Below, piece after piece: positions 14,660 to 19,635 of a stretch of 19,635 bases of DNA. The DNA lies in NCBI GenBank assembly GCA_045652425.1, contig JAZRUG010000028.1:1-19635 (forward strand). The letters are read 5' to 3'. Source of the stretch: RGIG1995 sp045652425 (GTDB taxonomy: Bacteria > Bacillota > Clostridia > Oscillospirales > CAG-272). The first letter of the stretch is position 1; every line of letters starts with the position of its first letter. The position numbers were made by a program, and so were the translations under genes. Below the pieces are notes generated by a model. It was given only the letters and a program-made list of their open reading frames with translations, made no database searches and was not told the DNA's origin.

Positions 14660-17389
14660 TTATTTTTCTAATGAAGCGCGGATTTCCATGATTCTTGCCG
14701 AGGGGTCGCCCCACGTCGCAAATACGGTAACCTTTATTTTTTCTGCCGTTATTGCATCAAAGCTGTGGTTGCGTTTGCGCTGGAAGTTACCTCTAATCTC
14801 GGCAACCGTCTTCCATTCTTTGCCGTCAAACACTTCCACGTTATAATCCTTAACGCATACGGATACGCCTTCTGCTTTACTGTCTGGGTGCCAACAAGTT
14901 CCGGGGTTTGTAAGGTCGGTATCAAAAGCTATACTAACTGTGTCAATCTTTGCTTTATTTGCAAATTCAACCTCTATCCATTGCGGTAACTTTTGTTCGG
15001 GATCGCTTACCCATTCATAGTTTTCTGCATTCAGTATACGCGAATATCCGTTAACAACGTTTTCGGGACCGCAGTTTGCTATTTTTTCTTCTGGCTTTTC
15101 ATAGCTGAAACGGTAACTCTTTGCCGACCAAGTTTTTCTTGTGCCGTCCGGGTATATTGCGCCCGACTTGTGGTAGAAGGACAAGTCGTTTATCTGCCAC
15201 CAGTAAATGCCTTCTGCGGGCTCAAGCCACAACGCAACAAAGCAACGGTCTATTATCTTGTCTTCGACAATCGGAACGTGTATCGGGAATTTAACCCAAC
15301 CTTCCCACATAGGAGGTACTTCGGCAGTTGCAGTTACTTTAGGGCCGTAGTCGGTAAACGTATTCAAGCCGCTGCCCTGTGTATATGCATACATAGTTAC
15401 CGTCGTAGGGTCTTTATTTTCTGAGCGGAGCTTAACGTACAAATCCTGCAAATCGCCTTTTGTGGTCTGCACGGAGAAGTTCATTGTACGTATAACGTCA
15501 AGAGGTAAAAGTTTTCCGTCATTACCCTGAAGGGTTTGGAAAACTTCATCTTTCTTTACAGAAGAAGCAGTTGCTTTTGCGTTAAGGCAAGGGTCAGACT
15601 TATCTTCATTCTTTAATCCCGGTATAAACTGGTCGTTCTTTATAAGAAGCTGTTGAAGCTCTTTTATATATTTTTGGTAGATGCCTCGGGGAAGCTCCTT
15701 GAGTTTGACACACATACCCGCCGCAGTACCGGCTGCCTGGCCGAGTGTAGCTATAGTATTAGCAACACGCGTACAGCCGAGAGCCAAGTGAGTTACGCTT
15801 ATATTTCTGCCCGCAAAGAGCAAGTTGTCAATATTAACAGAGTAGAGACAGCGGTAGGGAATCTGTGACATCGGTACGTGTTGCGCACAGTGGTTAGGTC
15901 CTTTTTCTCCCGAATAAAGCCCTTCGGGGTGGTGTATATCAAGGTGCCAGCCTGCATAAGAAATAGCATCATCAAATTTTTTTCCGCCGACACAGTCGTT
16001 TTGAGTGAGGATATAGTCTCCGATAAGACGTCTGCCCTCTCTTCTGCCGTTGAATACGCTTACGAATTTCAGCTTAACGTTTGCGGCACGTTCTTTTTTC
16101 GACCAATAGTTCTTTATATGGTCGTAGTAGCCGAGTACTGCAAGGAAGAGAGCATCTCTTGATTCTTCGCCGTCCCACATATCGTCGTGTACGTTATGAG
16201 CCTCTATCCACCAAGCCATATTACAACCGTTTTTGTTGATTACTCTGCCGAACGTCTTGTCGTCCTTGGGTAATTCGGGAACCCATTCGGGAGCATGGTA
16301 TTCTACGGGCTCATCTGACTCCAAGAAAAAGTTTGTTCCACCCGACTTCAAGCATCCGCTCATTGTGTACATATCGGGAACCTCGTTTGCAATGCTTTCG
16401 TTATGTTGCCAGTTTGCTTCACGGCCAAAACGGTATTTTGCGCCCGCATAGTAACCAAGCCAAGCATCGCCCGTACAGTCGAGGAATATATTACCACTAA
16501 AGTATTCTTTTGTTAAATCAGTGGTGTGGAAGGTATGTACGCCTTTAATTTTTGATGCGTTGCTCATTTCAACGCCGCATACGTGGCGGTTATACATAAC
16601 TGTAATATTTTTCTCTGCCGACACCAATTCTTCCATAGGCGGTGTATAGTTGCCTACCCACGATTTAAAATCGCGGTCGCGAAGACGGCGTATTTCTTCG
16701 GCGATACCCGATTCTCTTGCATACATATGATACGCTTCGGCGCCGTCCATAGTTATACCGCACTCGGCGCTTGAGTTACCGCCGAGTATCGAACGGTTTT
16801 GGAGCAAAAGGACCTTAGTGCCCATTCTTGCCGCAGCTATTGCAGCCGGTACACCTCCGGGACCTCCGCCTACAACGATGACGTCATAAAAACCGCCGTC
16901 CTTTTCTTCTGTAGACAATCCCTTCATTCTTGCTCTGTCAGCTTGGAAAATCGGTATTTCACGAGAGGGCACGTAGTCCATATCGTTTGTAATGATTATT
17001 GAGGAAAATCTGCCGAAATATCCCGTTAAATCGTGTGCGGATATTGTGTGCTCGCCCTTTGTTAGTTCAACGTCGCCCGCAATCTCCCAAAGCCACTTAT
17101 CAGAGGGGATTTGACCTAAAATATTGCCTGTTTCATTGCTGTCGATAAGTATTGTAAATTTACCGGGAGAATATGGGCGGAGCCAGTTTCTGTCTCTTAC
17201 CCAGACACGGTAGTGGTCGGTTTCGGGGACGGTTATTTTTGTTGTAGCATCTTTGACGGGAATACCCGCCTCGTCTGCCGCTATAAGATAACTGCTTCCC
17301 AAAAGATGAACGAACTGCGTGTCTGCTTTCCAACCGCCTTTATCGGCAAATTCTAACGCATCTATCCAAATTTCCGTTGTTTTTTTCAT
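14660..17389 (-). CDS. FAD-dependent oxidoreductase with N-terminal beta-sandwich and C-terminal discoidin-like domains
   Basis: ATG 17389 is preceded at 9 nt by RBS AAAGGA; the ATG at 17407 would lie upstream of that RBS. The 909-aa product has three parts. Residues 1-145 form a carbohydrate-binding-module-like beta-sandwich (WIDALEFADKGGW ... YRVWVRDRNW ... GEHTISAHDLTGYFGR). The FAD_oxidored-type core has a Rossmann motif VVGGGPGG at 172-179, GGNSSAECG at 203-211, then FLDCTGDAWLG and a late NLLFAGRNISVTHLALGCTRV, typical of the family. From about 762 an F5/8-type-C discoidin-like domain follows (WIEVEFANKAKIDTVSIAFDTDL ... KIKVTVFATWGDPSARIMEIR). There is no signal peptide, so it is probably cytoplasmic. 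Such architectures occur in carbohydrate-catabolising gut bacteria; the sugar substrate is unknown. It is divergent from a LysR gene that probably regulates it. Confidence 0.85.
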   Translation of the reverse strand: MKKTTEIWIDALEFADKGGWKADTQFVHLLGSSYLIAADEAGIPVKDATTKITVPETDHYRVWVRDRNWLRPYSPGKFTILIDSNETGNILGQIPSDKWLWEIAGDVELTKGEHTISAHDLTGYFGRFSSIIITNDMDYVPSREIPIFQADRARMKGLSTEEKDGGFYDVIVVGGGPGGVPAAIAAARMGTKVLLLQNRSILGGNSSAECGITMDGAEAYHMYARESGIAEEIRRLRDRDFKSWVGNYTPPMEELVSAEKNITVMYNRHVCGVEMSNASKIKGVHTFHTTDLTKEYFSGNIFLDCTGDAWLGYYAGAKYRFGREANWQHNESIANEVPDMYTMSGCLKSGGTNFFLESDEPVEYHAPEWVPELPKDDKTFGRVINKNGCNMAWWIEAHNVHDDMWDGEESRDALFLAVLGYYDHIKNYWSKKERAANVKLKFVSVFNGRREGRRLIGDYILTQNDCVGGKKFDDAISYAGWHLDIHHPEGLYSGEKGPNHCAQHVPMSQIPYRCLYSVNIDNLLFAGRNISVTHLALGCTRVANTIATLGQAAGTAAGMCVKLKELPRGIYQKYIKELQQLLIKNDQFIPGLKNEDKSDPCLNAKATASSVKKDEVFQTLQGNDGKLLPLDVIRTMNFSVQTTKGDLQDLYVKLRSENKDPTTVTMYAYTQGSGLNTFTDYGPKVTATAEVPPMWEGWVKFPIHVPIVEDKIIDRCFVALWLEPAEGIYWWQINDLSFYHKSGAIYPDGTRKTWSAKSYRFSYEKPEEKIANCGPENVVNGYSRILNAENYEWVSDPEQKLPQWIEVEFANKAKIDTVSIAFDTDLTNPGTCWHPDSKAEGVSVCVKDYNVEVFDGKEWKTVAEIRGNFQRKRNHSFDAITAEKIKVTVFATWGDPSARIMEIRASLEK

Positions 17390-17435
17390 TTGTGTGCATC
17401 CTTTCATTTTTGCTTTAATTTAACGTATTTATTCT

Positions 17436-17441
17436 ATTATA
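17436..17441 (-). promoter_or_regulatory. -10 box of the FAD oxidoreductase promoter
   Basis: A perfect TATAAT on the minus strand has no good -35 at 16-18 bp, as expected for an activator-dependent LysR-controlled promoter. The predicted start is near 17429. Confidence 0.65.
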
Positions 17442-17445
17442 CCTA

Positions 17446-17474
17446 TTGACAAAAAGCAAATTGAAATATAAAAT
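17446..17474 (+). promoter_or_regulatory. Promoter of the LysR gene
   Basis: TTGACA (17446-17451) and TAAAAT (17469-17474) are separated by 17 bp, back to back with the minus-strand -10 box. Confidence 0.8.
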
Positions 17475-17494
17475 AGGGGTATAGATAAAATGCA

Positions 17495-17506
17495 TACGCC
17501 GGCGTA
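17495..17506. promoter_or_regulatory. LysR-box-like palindrome
   Basis: TACGCCGGCGTA is a perfect 12-bp palindrome and fits a T-N11-A LysR box. It lies about 66-77 bp upstream of the predicted start of the oxidoreductase transcript, the classic position for LysR recognition sites. It is just downstream of the LysR promoter, where binding would give autorepression. Confidence 0.65.
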
Positions 17507-17521
17507 AAAAGGAGAGATGTT

Positions 17522-18439
17522 ATGGAGCTAAAAAAAATACAGTATTTTTTGAGTATTGTTGAAGAGGGAAGCCTTTCTAAAGCTGCGCAGAGTCTATATT
17601 TGACTCAGCCGACGTTAAGCCGTTTTTTGGCAAGGCTTGAGGAAGAGGCAGGTGTTCAGCTTTTTCGCAGAAACAAGGACAGCTCACTTGAGTTGACCGA
17701 AGCGGGAGAAGCATACTTAAATGCGGCAAAAAAAATAAATAAGATTTGGCAATCGCTTGAGGCTGATTTTTCCGCTTTGAAAGAATCGGAGAGTGAGCAT
17801 ATCTGTGTTGCAATCGACAACGATGGTTTGCACACCTTTGTCCGTTCTTGTGCCGACGTTATTATAAAGAAATATCCCAACGTAACTCTTGAAACGCATT
17901 GCCTTAATTCCGGGGAAATACAAAGAGGTGTGCTCGAGGGAAAGATTGATATAGGTTATACCTCTTACTATCAATTTAAAGACGAGCTCTCATACAAGCA
18001 TATAGAAGAAAATGAAATAAATCTTGTAGTAAGTAAGAATAACAGCCTTGCAAAAAAATATTGCCAAATTGCAGGTCAAAAAAATGTGCGTATATCCATC
18101 AATGAGCTTCCGAAGTCAACACCGTTTTTGCTTATGCGAGAAGGGCACGTGTTACGTCAATGCATTGATGGGTATATGGAAACGCAGAACGTAACCCCTT
18201 ACGTGCCTACAACGTATTTCAGGCTTGATTATATTGGAAAAATTTTGTCTGGTGACGATACCTTGGTCGGATTTTGCCCCAATAATCATATTTTTAAAGA
18301 ATTATGCTATATTGCCCTTGACCCGCCCTTGTATCATAAAAGAGGATTATGTTACCGCAAAGGCAGAAAGCTTACCGAGGCCCAGAAGCTTTTGGTGGGG
18401 ATGATGTCGGAATTTCCGAAAAAATGGGGGCGTGAATAA
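17522..18439 (+). CDS. LysR-family transcriptional regulator
   Basis: The 305-aa product has an N-terminal winged helix-turn-helix (MELKKIQYFLSIVEEGSLSKAAQSLYLTQPTLSRFLARLEEEAGVQLFRR), followed by a linker helix. A periplasmic-binding-protein-like effector domain runs from about residue 92 (HICVAIDNDG, GKIDIGYTS, LLMREGHVLRQCID). RBS AAAGGAGA is 6 nt upstream of ATG 17522. It is divergently oriented to the FAD oxidoreductase gene, with overlapping promoters and a palindrome in the shared interval, so it probably activates that gene in response to an unknown, likely sugar-related, ligand. Confidence 0.95.
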   Translation: MELKKIQYFLSIVEEGSLSKAAQSLYLTQPTLSRFLARLEEEAGVQLFRRNKDSSLELTEAGEAYLNAAKKINKIWQSLEADFSALKESESEHICVAIDNDGLHTFVRSCADVIIKKYPNVTLETHCLNSGEIQRGVLEGKIDIGYTSYYQFKDELSYKHIEENEINLVVSKNNSLAKKYCQIAGQKNVRISINELPKSTPFLLMREGHVLRQCIDGYMETQNVTPYVPTTYFRLDYIGKILSGDDTLVGFCPNNHIFKELCYIALDPPLYHKRGLCYRKGRKLTEAQKLLVGMMSEFPKKWGRE

Positions 18440-18441
18440 AA

Positions 18442-18478
18442 TAATACTCGGGTAAATTCCCGAGTATTACAAATGTTT
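18442..18478. terminator. Bidirectional terminator between lysR and the small secreted-protein gene
   Basis: TAATACTCGGG (18442-18452) and CCCGAGTATTA (18459-18469) form a perfect 11-bp stem with a 6-nt loop. The minus strand continues TTTTATT; the plus strand reaches a T-run only after CAAATG. Confidence 0.85.
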
Positions 18479-18481
18479 TTG

Positions 18482-18925
18482 TTATTTTCTATTGTTTTTT
18501 CCGGTGTTTTTTGATACCATAACAATAATGAGAATAATAATTGCAACGGCTATTAAGACAGCGATTACAACGCCCATAAAGCTGTTACCCTCTGTGTCGT
18601 CGATTGCATTGTCAACGTCGTCTTTCACGTCGTTTAATGCGCCCGTAACGTCGTCAACGGCTTCACTTGCTTTGTCTAATGCGTTGTCTACAGCGCCCGT
18701 TTGGTTTTGGGTTTCTTCGGGGATAGTGCCCGTATCATCGGCAGTTCCCGAGGTGGCTTCACGTCTGTTTGCCGAATTGTCACGTCTGTTTACCGAGTTA
18801 TCAGGAATGTTTGCCGAAAAGTTTGTGGGATCATCTATTAAAGCCGCAGAGTTGATTGCCATGGTTGCTAATATTGTTAAAGTGAACACCAAAGTTAAGA
18901 GCTTTAAAAATTTTTGTCTTTTCAT
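18482..18925 (-). CDS. Small exported low-complexity protein with C-terminal membrane anchor
   Basis: The 147-aa product starts at ATG 18925, preceded by AAAGGG. A longer open frame upstream is not used because it would run through the RNHCP gene. Residues 1-27 (MKRQKFLKLLTLVFTLTILATMAINSA) form a signal peptide. The middle is Asn/Asp/Arg-rich, with a short repeat of the type DNSVNRR-DNSANRR, followed by an acidic helix with Asp/Val/Ala periodicity (DKASEAVDDVTGALNDVKDDVDNAIDD). A transmembrane segment lies at about 117-136 and a basic tail NTGKNNRK follows. There is no family I recognise. The topology suggests an extracytoplasmic membrane-tethered protein. It is divergent from the RNHCP gene. 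Confidence 0.8.
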   Translation of the reverse strand: MKRQKFLKLLTLVFTLTILATMAINSAALIDDPTNFSANIPDNSVNRRDNSANRREATSGTADDTGTIPEETQNQTGAVDNALDKASEAVDDVTGALNDVKDDVDNAIDDTEGNSFMGVVIAVLIAVAIIILIIVMVSKNTGKNNRK

Positions 18926-19015
18926 TCTTTTTACCCTTTCTTGATTTTGGTATACAGTTATTATGCTCAAAAGTATTTGATGTATGTTTGGAAAAAACAG
19001 TTTGGAGATAGTTTT

Positions 19016-19342
19016 ATGGAAAAGAAAATTTTTACAAAAAATGATAACGGTTTTATTTGCAAGAATTGCGGATTCGAGGTTCAGCCGCTTGGATATTCGT
19101 CGAGAAATCATTGCCCGAACTGTCTTCATTCGTTGCACGTTGATGTTAACCCCGGCGACAGAGCAAACGAGTGCGGCGGTATAATGGAGCCGATAACCGC
19201 GGAAGTTGATTCGAAAAAAGGTTATATTATTATTCATAAATGTAAAAAATGTGGCGCTATATCCCGTAACCGTTCGGCGCACCTTGCAAAAGTCCAGCCC
19301 GACGATATAAAGAAGCTTATTGCTTTGACGGCAAAGCATTGA
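19016..19342 (+). CDS. RNHCP-domain zinc-ribbon protein
   Basis: ATG 19016 is preceded by GGAG with an 8-nt spacer; the longer frame from 18914 overlaps the divergent gene and has no RBS. The 108-aa product contains FICKNCGFEVQ, the signature RNHCPNCLHSLHVD, and HKCKKCGAISRNR, giving paired CxxC / CPxC and CxxC zinc ligands. This is the RNHCP domain family, small zinc-binding proteins of unknown function common in Bacillota. It is a stand-alone gene. Confidence 0.9.
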   Translation: MEKKIFTKNDNGFICKNCGFEVQPLGYSSRNHCPNCLHSLHVDVNPGDRANECGGIMEPITAEVDSKKGYIIIHKCKKCGAISRNRSAHLAKVQPDDIKKLIALTAKH

Positions 19343-19349
19343 AGTTAAA

Positions 19350-19387
19350 AAAGGGGAGAAGCCTTTTGGAAAAGGCTCCTCCCCTTT
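19350..19387. terminator. Hairpin after the RNHCP gene
   Basis: AAAGGGGAGAAGCCTTT (19350-19366) pairs with AAAGGCTCCTCCCCTTT (19371-19387) over 17 bp with one non-Watson-Crick position. A-rich sequence rather than a long T-run follows on the plus strand. It acts as a terminator or a 3' end structure, and may also be part of a dispersed intergenic repeat. Confidence 0.6.
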
Positions 19388-19414
19388 AAATCCCCTCCGC
19401 GAAAACTTTAAAAA

Positions 19415-19433
19415 GGGCAGCCATTGGCTGCCC
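19415..19433 (-). terminator. Hairpin with T-run on the minus strand
   Basis: GGGCAGCC, loop ATT, GGCTGCCC. On the minus strand it is followed by TTTTT, so it could terminate transcription entering from the right. Confidence 0.55.
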
Positions 19434-19486
19434 AAAATAATTATATATCCGCCAGTTTTTATTTGTAAAAAAAATGTTTGTTTTTT

Positions 19487-19580
19487 CGGGAGCACCAAGG
19501 CACCGCCCTACAATATAGAGATAATGTTTGTGCAAACATTGCTGATACATTGGTAGGGGACGGCGCCCTCGACGTCCCAT
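19487..19580. repeat. Inverted-repeat element resembling a dispersed intergenic repeat
   Basis: The left arm at 19487-19512 (CGGGAGCACCAAGGCACCG then CCCTACA) is the imperfect reverse complement of the right arm at 19553-19579 (GTAGGGGACGGCGCCCTC then GACGTCCC). Between them lies a perfect inner palindrome AATGTTTG-TG-CAAACATT (19523-19540). There is no open reading frame of note. The length is about 94 bp, and it looks like a small non-autonomous element or a REP-like repeat. Confidence 0.6.
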
Positions 19581-19635
19581 TGTAAATAAAAAATTTTAAC
19601 ATATTATAATTGGGGAATAAAAAACAAAAGAACTT

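Noticed and set aside
18482..19498. 338-codon reading of the minus-strand small-protein gene
   Set aside because: The upstream two thirds overlap the RNHCP gene antisense. The signal peptide and RBS place the start at 18925.

Overview
The window looks like a chromosomal segment from an anaerobic, AT-rich member of the Clostridia (Bacillota), probably a gut or rumen Oscillospiraceae-type organism. This is an inference. It rests on the pyruvate:ferredoxin oxidoreductase, near-consensus sigma-A promoters (TTGACA-N17-TATAAT type), strong AGGAGG-type ribosome binding sites, rho-independent terminators after most genes, and a Gram-positive wall-sorting-like tail on a surface protein. No phage, plasmid or insertion-sequence core genes were seen, and no CRISPR array.

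Layout, left to right. (1) 1-3791: the 3' part of a giant surface protein built from tandem modules of about 350 residues, ending in a VPATG / hydrophobic / KKKK tail. (2) 3920-4996: a membrane-anchored FKBP/trigger-factor-like chaperone with its own consensus promoter. (3) 5051-6232, minus strand: a FliB-type Cys-rich protein behind a small XRE regulator. They face a plus-strand operon, 6387-7741, of an AIM24-family protein and a four-helix membrane protein. The shared intergenic region holds a near-perfect 32-bp palindrome and a second, weaker half-related site, both likely operators. (4) 7869-8543: a small S23/four-helix-bundle protein (minus strand), an array of tandem mini-hairpins built on a GATGAAAT spacer, and a tRNA-Trp gene (minus strand) with its own promoter and terminator. 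(5) 8844-12416: nifJ-type pyruvate:ferredoxin oxidoreductase, the central metabolic gene here. (6) 12546-14569: a two-gene operon encoding a putative PD-(D/E)XK nuclease and an RNase J-like metallo-beta-lactamase/beta-CASP nuclease, bracketed by two identical 36-bp terminators. (7) 14660-17389, minus strand: a three-domain FAD oxidoreductase, divergent from a LysR regulator at 17522-18439, with a LysR-box-like palindrome between them. (8) 18482-19342: a small secreted or membrane-anchored low-complexity protein facing an RNHCP zinc-ribbon gene. (9) 19343-19635: a gene-free tail of hairpins and an inverted-repeat element that look like dispersed intergenic repeats.

Most of the window is ordinary housekeeping and accessory chromosome. 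The strongest candidates for something undescribed are the nuclease pair (PD-(D/E)XK plus MBL/beta-CASP) between duplicate terminators, and the four-helix-bundle gene whose promoter abuts a structured hairpin array next to a tRNA. Also of note are two compact regulatory regions that can be read directly: the XRE palindromes and the LysR divergent promoter.
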